A stretch of DNA of 64,000 bases from Fragilaria crotonensis (GCA_022925895.1 JAKSYS010000030.1:62001-126000), one strand, 5' to 3'. Counted from the first letter of the stretch, positions 42,758-53,814 are shown. Numbers and translations are program-made. The notes: a model not told the origin generated them from the letters alone.

Positions 42758-43795
42758 ATGCCAGTATGTACTAGACGGACCGTGAGCGCTTTGTCTGCGT
42801 TGAAAATCCCAGCTAGCAAGAGAACGCATGCAAGTCTCACGTCTCTGGCGGCAGCAATGAGTGTTCCCGACGACGTTCCATCCAAACCGAACAAAATGAT
42901 GAAGAAAGGCGAGCCCTCGCCGCCAAGTACTCCTGAGTCAACTCGCAAAGCGTCATCGGCTGCCCCCCTTCGACCCCTCGACGAAGGAAGGCTGTAATTA
43001 CTCCAGGATCAGTGGCTCCTCCTAAGGATTGGGAAACAATCTATTCTCTCGTCGAAGAGCTCCGATCAGATCGTAGTGCGCCTGTCGATTCGAATGGTAG
43101 CGAGGCTCTGCCACAGCGGGACTTGGGCGACAAAGTCTTTAGATTCCAGGTCCTGATTGCACTAATGCTCAGTAGCCAAACCAAGGATGGCGTGGTGGGA
43201 GATGCGATGCGAGCATTGCAACAGCATGGACTGACAGTAGACAACATATCGGCAACGTCTGCCGATACGTTGAATCAGATCATCCATAAGGTTGGTTTTC
43301 ATAACAACAAAACGAAGTACATCAAACAAGCTGTTGAGGTGTTGAAGGAGGAGTACGATGGCGACATCCCTCCATCCGCCGAGGAGATGATGAAACTTGC
43401 GGGTGTTGGACCCAAAATGGCTTTCATTGTTGAAAATGTCGCTTGGGGTAAGTCATCAGGTATCGGGGTGGACACCCACATGCATCGCATGTTCAATGTA
43501 CTCAGATGGGTCAAGTCCAACAATCCTGAACAAACTAGGATCCAGCTTGAAGGTTGGCTCCCCCAGAGATAAATGGGAGACCATCAATGTCTTGTGGGTG
43601 GGTTTCGGACAAGAAGTACAACAGTTCAAGCCCAAGTTGCTTGAAAAGGCGTTGGAATGCAGCCGTCCTCTTGAAGCTCTTCGTTTGATCCAAAGGTTAG
43701 GATTGGATTACAAAAAGGAAGCCACGAAGGCTGGAATGGAAGAGAAGCTTCAACAGGTCGTAGTCTCCGCGAAAAGCATTAAGATCGAGGTGTGA
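42758..43795 (+). CDS. NTH1: Endonuclease III-type DNA glycosylase/AP lyase (NTH1), two frame breaks
   Basis: The enzyme removes oxidised pyrimidines and nicks the AP site. The ATG at 42758 leads a basic presequence (RRTVSALSALKIPASKR) that fits mitochondrial/nuclear targeting. The core has DWETIYSLVEELRSD, FQVLIALMLSSQTKD, the helix-hairpin-helix LAGVGPKMAFIVENVAWG with the catalytic Lys, and the catalytic Asp in GVDTHMHRMFNVLRW. The frame breaks at a run of six Cs near 42965 and at 43560-43564 (five Cs). After the second break it continues RDKWETINVLWVGFGQEVQQ to TGA at 43793-43795. The four Cys of the [4Fe-4S] cluster expected after VGFGQ are absent; yeast Ntg1 is a known precedent for loss. 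Confidence 0.9.
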
Positions 43796-43954
43796 TTTTA
43801 TCAAGTCGAACACTTCTCGAAGAGAGTCGATGATATTCGAAGTGAGTGTATCTTGAGAAAAAGAATGACAATATGCTGGCAACTCTCAGAGTGTCGATGA
43901 CATGAATAGTTTAATCCTATTGTACAATCTTAACATCATACTGGTAGACAGTTT

Positions 43955-44238
43955 TCAAAGAATGAACAATTGGTCGTTGTGCTGAAGCATCATCTTGTTG
44001 TTGTAAGGAAAGGAAAAGGCCCCAAAAATGCACTTGTCCAAAAATGTTCCAGTAAGTCCATAAAAGGCGAGGTCGTTCCCCTCTTCGTCCTTTTTGGGTG
44101 CGATGGGAGCAAGATGACGTGCTCTGTGTGCATATGAACGACTGAAAGCAACGACAACGTCAGTAGGGAACTACGATACGTTGATGTCTTCCTGAGCCGA
44201 CAGTTCCAATGCAAGTTGCGTTGTCTCAACGCAATCAT
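43955..44238 (-). CDS. Small mitochondrial-type hypothetical protein (81 aa, two exons)
   Basis: Exons 44180-44238 and 43955-44141 join across a 38-nt intron (donor GTATCG, branch-like TACTGAC, acceptor GCTTTCAG). The product begins MIALRQRNLHWNCRLRKTST, a basic presequence, continues RSYAHRARHLAPIAPKKDEE, then GNDLAFYGLTGTFLDKCIFG and a polar tail ending DQLFIL. The composition looks like a small inner-membrane complex subunit, but I know no homologue. The intron is very short, so the model is tentative. The gene converges on NTH1. Confidence 0.45.
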
Positions 44239-44523
44239 TTTGCTTCTGCTTCTAGTACAGTTCGGGTAAGCCATCTTGATGCATGCCTTGGCTTCGACTT
44301 GCGAGGGAAAATCATTGAGATAGGTTTACCCGTTGCTCTAGCGGCCTACAATTTGGAATCGAAAGGCAATCAAGCGATGTTGATCAATAAATAGAGCCCA
44401 TGCTACCATCAAATACAACCCAAACGCCAACGTACACCTCACATATCGTGACGTCAACAGAGCAAGAATGCGATTCCGAGGACTTAACGAGGACTATCAA
44501 GTTGAAATCACTGCAAACTTCTT

Positions 44524-46511
44524 CTACTTTGCTGCCATTTTCGAATCCGAATCTTCGTCTTCGCCCTGCTGCTCCAATTGCAACATCAACGCGTGCACTT
44601 TGAATTCGAGCGGCGGTAGAGATTGTTGAATCATCTGTCGAGCTTCGTTTCGCTCTCGCTGGGCTTCCTGAATTTGGCGTCTCATCTGTTCCTTGTTAGT
44701 CTCCAGCGATTCATTTAAATTCTTGAGGAAGCTAACTTCGTCTGCAACCTTTTGATACCGATCCTGCAGCGTGGACAATCGATGCTGTAACTGACGACGT
44801 TCTTGCTTAAGCGCCGCTATCAGTGTTTCTGACGACGAACTGCTAGCGCTGCGGCTTCGAAACTGGCTTTCCTTAATGCCTCGTAGTAACTCCTCCAATT
44901 GTCCCTCGTAATAAGCACGCTGTTCTTCCAATTGCGATTTCAACAGAGTGTAGTACTGTTGAGCGAAGCCTTCAAGCTTTCGGTGAACCACTTCATCTTC
45001 TTGGGCATCCGACAAACGCCCTGCTTCTGGCAGGCGTTGATTGTCATGTTGATTAGACACTTCAACGAGCTTGCCATCGGAGGAATTCTGAAGCAATCGA
45101 TGAACGTAGCCTTGCCCGCAAAAATCCCAAACGTGCTGTGTTTCAGTGTCTAGAGCGTACGCGTGGAGTGTGTCGTCGTAATGCTGCCTTGCATGGCCCA
45201 ACGAGGAAGCTGTAGAACTACCGCTTTTGGTGGCAGCGCTTGAGTTTGTACAAGAGATGACACCGCATATCAAACACACGTAATTGTGTTCAGTGGAGCT
45301 GCAGATGTGGCATTGCGATAGTGTTTCGTTGAGACTGGCATGGTCGTAACGACAGACAGGACAAGGAGAATCCTTGCACCGCCACAAACATGCCCAGTGG
45401 AACGAGTGATTACAGACTGTGGTGATAAGAACGCCAGGCTCGTCCGAGTCTTGGTCCAAGGGTTCCAAACAAACCGCACAGTTGTGAACTTCGGGTGTTC
45501 CGTTGGTTAGCTCCTCGTCTCTCTCGAAGCGCGGTCGATGGTCCCGTGTGGCACTGATGATGTTGATAACATCGACTCACTGTCGTTGCTTCTATTCCTC
45601 GATTCATTCGCTGCTCCGAAGGTGGGAGACAGGAGCGACACGATGCCATGCTGAGCATCACCTTCCAAACCAACAACGTGATGCACTTGCGCAACTTGTG
45701 TTTCATCCAATGTCGTATAAGGCTTGTTGTTCAAATCTTGAACAAATTGGCGTGCTTCATGTGGTGATGACAAGACAAAGAGTACGAGGTAGGATCTAGG
45801 CGGTGCTTCTTGATGATTTTTCTGGGTGAGTTCGTTCCTCCACAAACTCCGATTCCGCGATGAATTTTTCTCTGAAGTCATCAATTGTGGCGACGGATCG
45901 GCAGCGAAAATGGCAGCAGCACTCTGTGCAGCCGATGCTGAGGGCGATGGTACAACAACGTCATCGGACGACGATGATCGTCGGTATGTCCTTGTGGACA
46001 ATGGCGAGTGCTTAATGTCAATCAATTCCGACTTCGATTTCTTCCAATTTCGTGATGAAGTTGTGGTTTGTGTAGTCGACGTTGAAGGGGGTGACACGTC
46101 TGACACAGTAGCGATCCCTCCACAACCTTCGTCATCATCGTCACAGAGCGAGGAAATCAGAATTCTGGCATGTTTGATTTGGCGTTGATGAGCTCGGGCC
46201 AAATGTAGTACGCCTTCCGGCACTTGTTCCGGTGGTACATGAATCATGGCAGCCACACAGTCAAGCGACGAGGACGATCCGATGTCGGGTGGTAACAAGA
46301 GGTCGTCAAATGTTTCATTCCGTAGGTCTTCCAACGTAAAGACAAATCCTTCATAGGTTCCCAAGGCTGGATTGCCGAAGGTTACGGGACGTCGTCGGAT
46401 GCGGCTGCGTTTTTGAATCTTGCTGTTGGATTCTTTGGGGGTGTTTGTTGACGGCATCGCCGGCTCTGGCAACGACAGTGACAATGGCAATGTCAGCGAA
46501 GACGATTTCAT
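44524..46511 (-). CDS. BRAP2-type RING / UBP-zinc-finger ubiquitin ligase (one frame break)
   Basis: The ATG is at 46509-46511. Domain order matches BRAP2/IMP: an RRM-like BRAP2 domain (SYLVLFVLSSPHEARQFVQD), then in the shifted frame a RING finger CAVCLEPLD ... ITTVCNHSFHWACLWR ... CPVCRY. A UBP-type zinc finger follows (CHICSSTEHNYVCLICGVIS to HVWDFCGQGYVHRLL), then a long coiled coil to the C-terminus (EVSFLKNLNESLETNKEQMR). The break is at a run of three (45543-45545); one more base joins the halves. BRAP2 proteins are E3 ligases that bind ubiquitin through the UBP finger and modulate Ras/MAPK signalling in animals. The N-terminal Ser/Thr-rich insertions are longer than usual. Confidence 0.9.
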
Positions 46512-47525
46512 TTCGATGAGATGAATTGTCCTGAAACGTGCTAAATCCCTCCAATGATATCCGCAATCACCACCTGCGCTCGTGCTTATCAAGAGCTAAT
46601 GGAACGTATTACATGCCACGATACAAGACGATCGACTTGTAAACTGTCCGAGGCGATAGTAAAGCTCCAACCCAACCGCAATCCAACCACAACGACAGAG
46701 CGTTGGGAGCTCGGCGGAAGGGCTGTGTAGATCCGAAATCCGAGGACGAGTAGACCTACAGGCTTTTTGTAATTTTACTTTCTCGAGGAGTAGTGTATTT
46801 TTGTCCTACTATGTCATAGTATTGCGTATTTGCAACAGTACTGGAGTAGTGTGCTACCGGTAGTAATCAGTTTAGCGGTTTGGTCTCCAAAAACGAGAAA
46901 TTAAGCTGAAACCGTCATTTCCCGGAATTCACAGACTTCTCAAAGAGATATGATCTTATTAGCACTTGTACTTGTACTACAGTATTGCGGGCGGACTATC
47001 ATATTTTTTCGTACTGTACCAGGTACCAGTACTGTGCAAAGCGGTAGCACGTTAAATAGATTTCGAGTTTTTTTTTTAATTATAAAGCCCAATGCCCCAA
47101 CACCAGTGCAATGTACTTGGACATCGTACTGTACATATGCATAGCTCGGAGTTCTGAGTTCTGAGTTCTGAGACAATACAAGTACTGTAGCACTTGTACA
47201 GTATGTCAGTTGACATTGCAGTACACCGATACTCCATGCTCCCTGGTACTCGAGTACCCCTACAACAAGTGCACAACACTGCACTACGTAGTCTACACAG
47301 TCTACAGTTGACAGTTTCCGATCTCTCCGCATTCCCACTATCTTCCGATCAATGACACTTCCGTGATAACCTTGAAACTTCCATTCCTCATCGAGCAATA
47401 GTCCACTCCGCTGATTACACGAGAGCAATAGAAAACTGCTCAGAATACATGGTTATCGTATCTTTATTACTGACAGCTAACACAACTGCATCAGCATCAG
47501 TATTGTAAGACAACGGGCCACAGCA
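46512..47525. other. GTAC-rich intergenic region
   Basis: About 1 kb between the divergent BRAP2-type and GH30 genes. GTAC motifs are dense at 46970-47260. It also has a triplicated TCTGAGT near 47153-47171 and a T9 run at 47070-47078. Open frames here have no protein-like composition. Confidence 0.55.
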
Positions 47526-49973
47526 ATGAAGAACAGCTATGAATCCCTTCCCTCAATGGACGCAACACGTTCGTCTCGGAATCTTCGTTGGTCAGCGCCA
47601 ACGACGAAGGGGACGGTGGATCCATGGTTGGATCGGTTTGTGACTGCGTTGATCGTTATCTTGATTTGTTGTTTCATCGTGATGACAACCAGTGGCTCTT
47701 TGGAAGCCGAACAGAGCACTAGCGATATCGAGTATCGTCCTTTTTGCAAAGTCCCAACTTCCCGGTACAGCCAAAACGTACGCGTGGTTCAGACCAGCCT
47801 CGGCGAACCCACGCAAAAATGGGCTCCTCAAGAATGCGTCATATCCACCAAAGATCAGGGAAGTTTCGAAGATGCCTACGGCGCTCCTGATGCAGTCCTT
47901 TCCGTACAGTTGGATGTCATTGCCCATCCAAATCGTCCTCCAATCCTAGGATTTGGCGGAGCCTTCACGGAAGTGAGTGCCTTAAATTTCCGCTCTCTTT
48001 CACGGGAAGGCCAAGATACTGTCTTGCAACTACTCTTTGGCGAGTTGGGTTACAATTTGGGAAGAGTACATTAATTCTTGCGATTTCTCTTTGAAGTCAT
48101 ACGCCTACGATACCATTGATGGCGACTTTGACTTGGTACACTTTTCCATAGATCACGATGTGCAGTCAGGCATGATAAATATGATGCAGCGTGCCAGAGA
48201 TGTGTACGCAAAACATTGGGACGTGGATAATTTCAAACTTTACGCTGCTCCTGGTCACCTCCTGCGTGGATGAAGGCACCAACCCCTGATGATCATCCCA
48301 ATGCCGCCCATGCTAAAACTATGCTTAATTCAGCGCAACCTGTTTGTCTTCGAGACGGCGTGGGACCTGAATCAAAGTACGCCAAGACGTGGGCCCTATT
48401 TTCCAAGTTTCTGGAAGCCTACCAATCTCAAGGTCTAGACATGTTCGCTATCAGTATCCAGAATGAACCTGAATTTCCGGCACCTTGGGAGGCGTGTTCG
48501 TACACGAAGGAGACAATGGCTGATTTTCTTGCCAATCACTTGGGTCCACAATTGGCGGAAACCTTTCCGAATACTAAAATCCTGATTTTTGACCACAACA
48601 AGGATCATGCACCCGTTTGGATTGATTATATCTTGAAGAAAGAGGCTGCGAAGTACGTCAGCGGTACTGCCTATCATTGGTACGCCGGATCGACAGATCG
48701 GTTGCTTGACGGGGCGCAGGGCGCACCCAATATGCATAGAGTCATGGCACAGTTGAATAATCTGTCGGACGCATCACCAACGACACCTCCAACGAAGGCC
48801 AGCACGCATCAACACATTGTCTTGGGATCTGAAGCGTGCCATTGTCCTACAACAGGATATGCCGGTGGTGACATGGACGTTGCCTGGACTCGCGCCGAAC
48901 GATACGCGCATTCCATTTTGGCCGATCTGGCGGCCGGCAGTCAGGGATGGGTCGAATGGAACCTGCTGCTAGATTCTATGGGTGGTCCCAATCACTTGGG
49001 AAATCTTTGCGACGCATCTCTGCTGGCAGTCCCACATCGTGCACTGAACGCTAGTAGCCCCGTCGTCGACTTTGAGAACGGACGTCGACCCTTTGGACCT
49101 GTTGTGGGAGATGGACGAACCAAGGAAGAGCTGCACGCCTTGGGATTTCCTGCCGACTTGCTGGATCAGGGTGTGGTTGCCCAACCTCTATTTTACTACA
49201 TGGGACACATCTCTAGGTATGTTCGACCCGGTTCTCGGGCCATCACTGCATTGGCTTCCTCGTCGAAACGAGGTCAGACATTCAGAAGTAGCGATGGTAT
49301 TGCGGGAGGAGGACAAAACAATTTGGCTCGACAGGGCATAGAGGTGACGGTGTGGCCCTGTGAGGGGTCAACGCGACAGCAATTTATGTGGGAGGAGGCG
49401 AGCCATCAGCTTCAAGTTTTTGGTCATGATTGGTTGGGTGTGCCCACCAAGAGTTGCGTCGGGCGAGAAAACAATGAGGATTTCTTGGGAGTCATGACTG
49501 GATCCTGCAATGTAACGGACGGCTTTGCCGGTGAGTTTGACATTAGGTCGGCGGATGATGATTCAGACAGTGATGAGGATCTCGTTACAATTGTTGTGAC
49601 AAATGTGGATTCCACAGAGAGTTGCCTAGTGGTTCAGGAACTACACAACGCTGGAGGAGCTTACGGCCCGCTGGGCGGAGCCCAAGTGGCCGTCGGGAAA
49701 TGCGACTCAGATGCTGCACTCTGGACCTTCAACAGTGTGACTGGCGAGGTTGTGTCGTCGTTTTTGGGTGATCCGGTGTGCATGACGACAGGCTGGCCGT
49801 TCTTGCAAGTTGGCGCATTCGACACTCCGACAAGGACGGCCATTTCGGAAAAGGTGGTTGTTGTCCTTAACGAAGCTGCCCAATCCGCGAACTATGTACT
49901 CAAGGATGGCGCCACTGTGATTATGGCGGGATCTATCCCGCCGCGTTCGATTCAAACAATACTGATTGACTAG
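47526..49973 (+). CDS. Glucosylceramidase, glycoside hydrolase family 30 (two frame breaks)
   Basis: The ATG is at 47526. About 35 cytosolic residues are followed by one membrane helix (FVTALIVILICCFIVMTTSG), so this is a type II membrane or uncleaved-signal protein. The GH30 barrel begins ILGFGGAFTEVSALNFRSL, goes on after a break near 48070 (NSCDFSLKSYAYDTIDGD) and after another at 48253 (WMKAPTPDDHPNAA). The acid/base Glu is in FAISIQNEPEFPAPWEAC and the nucleophile Glu in IVLGSEACHCPTTGYAGG. C-terminal to the barrel is a region of about 200 residues (VTVWPCEGSTRQQFMWEE) that resembles a ricin-type beta-trefoil. The enzyme would hydrolyse glucosylceramide in the endomembrane system or at the surface. 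Confidence 0.9.
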
Positions 49974-50028
49974 CTTAACACCTCGCATAACCTTCTTTCC
50001 GCTGGAACAATTTGTATTCTAAATGTTT

Positions 50029-51205
50029 CTATGCTTGTGAGACATAATCCTTAGCGGTCTGGACTTCCAAATCCGTCACTACTACCTTGAGGAGAGGCGG
50101 ACCACCGTCTTGACCAGGAATGATTCCCTTGATGCCTTTGTTTGTCGGTAGCTTTGCCAAACGTGCCAAAAATGCCATGGAGGGCTCGTCCAAGACTTGA
50201 CCAACTACCTTGCGCCCTTCCTTGTCCATACCAGGTACAGCAGAAGCCGTAATTTGGAAGGCTGCGTGTTCCACGGACACACGAGTGGATGGGATTAGGT
50301 GAGAAACGATTGGACTGCATCATCATGCTCCAGTGGACAACACCAGCATTCGGAGCTCACCGTTTGAGAACGCTTCATCTTCTTTGCCACTGCTCCCGAA
50401 TCCCAGTCCACCTCCTGGAATCGACAACAAACCAGCACAATCGTGCGGTCGCACGCTTTTTCAAAAGTCAGCTGCTCCCTGGGACGAGGTTGTGGTAAAA
50501 TTGTCCGGTGCCCTACTGGATCCGACGGACCGAGCATATGATGCTGCCTGCGAGGGCAGTCAAATTACAAACGTTGCGGGGAACTATGCCAGTTAAGAGG
50601 CCACCTCGTTGTAAACTAACACCTTGGTGACAGAACCAAAGCCTTCGTCCAACAACAGGCGAGAGGTGGTAATTAGGCCCGACGGCGACATAAAGTCCAG
50701 GAGTTGTTGCACCGATTGGGGTGTGGCTTCACCAAACAGGCCTAACTTTAACGTTCCAACTTCTCCTTTTCCAATTGTAACCACCAGGTCTACGTGATGT
50801 GTAACTCGCGCTGGGACTGTCGGTATTGACTCCCAGTAGGCACGTCGTCTAGCAATACTCCATTCGGACCGCACTTGGGATCCGTCGCATCGCAACGATC
50901 CTTTCCACCCCAGCTCCACCTACGGCGGCATCCCAGTCACCTTTCTCCAAGCAATTACCCGCCTCACGACATGCCTTTTCGGCAGCACCGACTGCTTGTT
51001 CGACAGCGAGTGCTTTATCACTGGGAATCAGCAGTCCAGCGGAAGCGGCGACCAACGTGCCGATGAACAAATTTCGTCGCAAAGGAGAGACATCTTGTTG
51101 TCGCGTCAAGAGCAGAACATGCTGTGACCTCACTTGTGTGGAGGGTCGAACTGTGAAGCTACTGGCCAGCAACGGGAGGAGCAAAGTTCCGAGCGGAGAC
51201 TTCAT
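50029..51205 (-). CDS. Cyclophilin-like lumenal PPIase, heavily frame-broken
   Basis: The ATG is at 51203-51205 (MKSPLGTLLLPLLASSF). The targeting pattern parallels the FKBP gene: a signal peptide, a basic stretch, then RRNLFIGTLVAASAGLLIPS ending ALA, a lumen-type twin-arginine signal. A helical lumenal segment follows (EKACREAGNCLEKGDWDAAV). The cyclophilin-like domain is in pieces: TLKLGLFGEATPQSVQQLLD, GLLSIPGGGLGFG in another frame, and AFQITASAVPGMDKEGRKVV to the stop at 50029. At least four frame changes and one in-frame stop lie between 50950 and 50290. It may contain an intron near 50290-50360. It is either badly mis-assembled or a pseudogene; I cannot decide. Confidence 0.65.
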
Positions 51206-51360
51206 GGAAATGCTTTTGTATGGCCAGGGTGGAATTAACTTCGGTGCTTTTTGATTTCCAACATGGGCATTCATATCTTACACTCCTGTGCAAGTTTGCA
51301 TGGATACTAATGTACATGTACTCTACCAGGTAGTAGGAGTACATGGTACATCTATATATA

Positions 51361-51619
51361 GGGATGCGCACAATAATATTGTCAACATATTGCAATACAC
51401 GTTTCTTGCAATACAATATATTGCAATACTCGTTTATGCCAATACAATATATTGGTATTGTGATTCGAACCAATACAATATATTGTATTGTCAGGACAAA
51501 CCAATACAATATATTGTATTGTCACAACGAACCAATACAATATATTGTATTGTCAGGACGAAGCAATACAATATATTGTTAACAATATATTGCAATACAA
51601 TATATATTGTGCACATCCC
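51361..51619. repeat. Inverted-repeat-bounded array of 31-bp palindromic units (array 1)
   Basis: Six units start at 51409, 51440, 51471, 51502, 51533 and 51564, all 31 bp apart. The core of a full unit is the perfect palindrome CAATACAATATATTGTATTG followed by an 11-nt spacer that varies (such as TCAGGACGAAC). The block begins GGGATGCGCACAATA and ends with its near-complement TATTGTGCACATCCC, so it looks like a small fold-back or MITE-like element. There is no ORF. Confidence 0.85.
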
Positions 51620-51730
51620 TTGTGATCCTGAGATACAGTTGTATTAGTACAGTGCTGTACTTCGCGTACACCAGTAACACCAAACAGCCGCTGCTTTTGC
51701 ACGTATCCATCAGTATTATGCTACTTATGT

Positions 51731-51945
51731 ACAATATATTGTGCAATATATTGCAATACTTGTTAACGACAATACAATATATTGGTATTGTAAGATGAAC
51801 CAATACAATATATTGTATTGTCAGGTCGGACCAATACAATATATTGTATTATCAGATCGAACCAATACAATATATTGTATTGCCAGATCGAACCAATACA
51901 ATATATTGTTAACAATATATTGCAATATATTATAATACAATACTA
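51731..51945. repeat. Second array of the same 31-bp palindromic unit (array 2)
   Basis: Five units start at 51770, 51801, 51832, 51863 and 51894, again 31 bp apart. The flanks (GCAATATATTGCAATAC before, TTAACAATATATTGCAAT after) repeat those of array 1 in the same order. About 110 bp of other sequence separates the two arrays. Confidence 0.85.
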
Positions 51946-52240
51946 GTGGGTTCCTCACAACTGATCGGAGGCGTATGATACATACTGGTGTTTACAGTAG
52001 CATTTGTGAAACAACCTGTTTACAGCAAATTCGATGACTATTCCGTCCAGTAGCTTTGAATTCCTACAGTACGGTACTACAGTAATGTAGGACACTGTCG
52101 TTCAACATAAATTACCGATCGATTTATGTACTGTAGACCTGTAGTACATGTAATCCACGTAACAGTACAACAGTACCCCAGAGTGGTCATACTCCGTAAC
52201 AGACACACACACACACACACGCACAAACCAAATTTAAAAG
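51946..52240 (-). repeat. Repeat family R1, copy C (inverted, diverged)
   Basis: It begins CTAGTGGGTTCCTCAC, the complement of the end of copies A and B, and runs to the (CA)n tract at 52202-52220, the complement of their (GT)n start. An internal block of about 150 bp present in copy A is missing. It directly abuts palindrome array 2. Confidence 0.75.
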
Positions 52241-52470
52241 GAGTAGGATATTGTTGCGCATCCCTGCTATATATCACATGTTCATATCATATATACTATA
52301 TGATCACACGAAGATCGGCTCCACGTGAAGTGCCATACAGAGTACATTGGATGTCGATCCAAAATCCTAATATTCAATCATGACGTCATCGTTGTTTGAC
52401 TGGTTCGACTAATAAACATTGTAGTCGGACGAGTCAGTAATGTGTGTGCAGTATGAGGAGTAAATTAGGC
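52241..52470. other. Spacer between R1 copy C and the hAT element
   Basis: Contains TTGCGCATCCC at about 52254-52264, similar to the ends of array 1, and ATATAT runs. No gene is seen. Confidence 0.4.
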
Positions 52471-52799
52471 CTCGGCAGGGTAAGGCAATTACCTTTTACC
52501 CTTCTGGTAAAGGGTAATGGTAAGGGTAAAGGTAACAACTTTCCTTAAAGGGTAATGGTAGAGACTTTTTCACCTTTACCTTTTCAAAGGGTAAAGGTAA
52601 TCGTTTCAATTACCAGGGTAATTACCTTTACCCTATATCTTACCTTTTAAGGAAAATCCAAGTTCAAGCAGCTGCTCTCTAGCTAGCTCTCACTGATTCT
52701 TTGGAACTTTGCCTTGCACCTTGCCTGAAACCTGAAACTGCGAGAAGAAGAAGCAAATCTGACTTCTCCTTACTACGTTGTCAACAATGACACATTCTC

Positions 52800-53809
52800 A
52801 CCAACTAGTTAGTAGCTAAGTGAACGTGTTGATGCTGTTTCAAAAACAGAAGATCAGCAATCGGTTGGTAATGATAGCGTCACTCCTGTCACCACTGATA
52901 CAGACTATGATGAGCAAGAGGACAACATTCAATTGCGCAGCAGCAGATGTAAATGTCTTCGTGCAGACTTTCCTTGGTCATACACACATGATGGGACAAG
53001 TGGCGATCCGGTTAGATTAGCTACAACAAGATAAGTGTGTGGTATACAAGAAGTGGTTTTCACAAGCAACGAATGCTCAAGGTTGGAAGGTGCACTTGAA
53101 GAACCAACACGATGTCACTGCTGGTGCATATTTCTACTTTACCACAACGGAGCGAGTCTTCAGTTGCAGCAAACGATCACCAAGAAGCCTCCTCTTCCTC
53201 CTCATGTGGCGTGCAAGTATGAGAAAAATGCAATTATCGACTTCATTATTCGCGGTGACATTTCCCTACGTGCTGCCGGCAAACAACGCTTCCAGCAGCT
53301 CGTCAGTTCCCTAACCGATGGCTAGTATATACCTCCATCAACTCCAACGATCCTCCAAATGAGTGTTGAACTATTCAACATTGCACAACCATTGCTGCTT
53401 GCAAAATTTCTATGCAATCTTGATGTCCGCGTTTCTTTGACCATGGATGGATGGTCAAACCAAAGTTTAAAAGGGTTCAGTGTTGTTACAGCACCCTGGG
53501 TTGATACATTGTCGGGCCAAATGAAAAGCCTACTTCTCCCCATTCTCAATGTCGTCTCCACTGGTACAGGTGTCGGCAACTGGTGTGTAGGCTCTACATT
53601 ATACAGCACTTACCTGAGATTGAGATGGTCGGTCCGGCATTTCTATTGCAGCTTCTTCATGTTGTCACAGACAATGGCTCCGATGCTTGTGCTGCTGTGA
53701 ATCACCTGTTTCAACTTGTAAACAGCTACTTGGGCTCCAAGGTTCTGTTGCCATCAAACCATGTGGTGTGCTGTACAGATCACTTGGTGCAGCGCGGTGT
53801 CATTTCAAT
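52800..53809 (+). pseudogene. hAT transposase, N-terminal half (broken)
   Basis: A BED-type zinc finger region (VYKKWFSQATNAQGWKVHLK) lies at about 53040-53120. The catalytic core begins VSLTMDGWSNQSLKGFSVVT (first Asp) at about 53425 and continues, in a shifted frame, LLHVVTDNGSDACAAVNHLF (second Asp) near 53660 and VVCCTDHLVQRGVISIL before the copia insertion point. Several frameshifts and stops separate the pieces. The element is not expected to make active transposase. Confidence 0.8.
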
Positions 53810-53814
53810 CCTTG
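53810..53814. repeat. Target-site duplication CCTTG (left) of copia element 2
   Basis: CCTTG directly precedes the left LTR and recurs at 60692-60696 after the right LTR, inside the hAT transposase. Confidence 0.9.

Noticed and set aside
44209-44394. 61-codon plus-strand ORF opposite the small mitochondrial-type gene
   Set aside because: It overlaps the better-supported minus-strand exon and has no motif or signal.
46940-47428. 162-codon minus-strand ORF
   Set aside because: It is rich in Tyr, Cys and Val from repeated GTAC/TACTGTA spacer DNA and has no codon bias or motif; by-product of the spacer composition.
51361-51945. CRISPR-like array
   Set aside because: Regularly spaced palindromes recall CRISPR, but the spacers are 11 nt and partly similar, the repeats are full palindromes, no cas genes occur and the genome is eukaryotic.
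51361-52266. One large fold-back element from 51361 to 52266
   Set aside because: The GCGCATCCC at the right edge resembles the left end, but copy C of R1 and array 2 lie between and the match is short; array 1 already has its own matching end at 51619.
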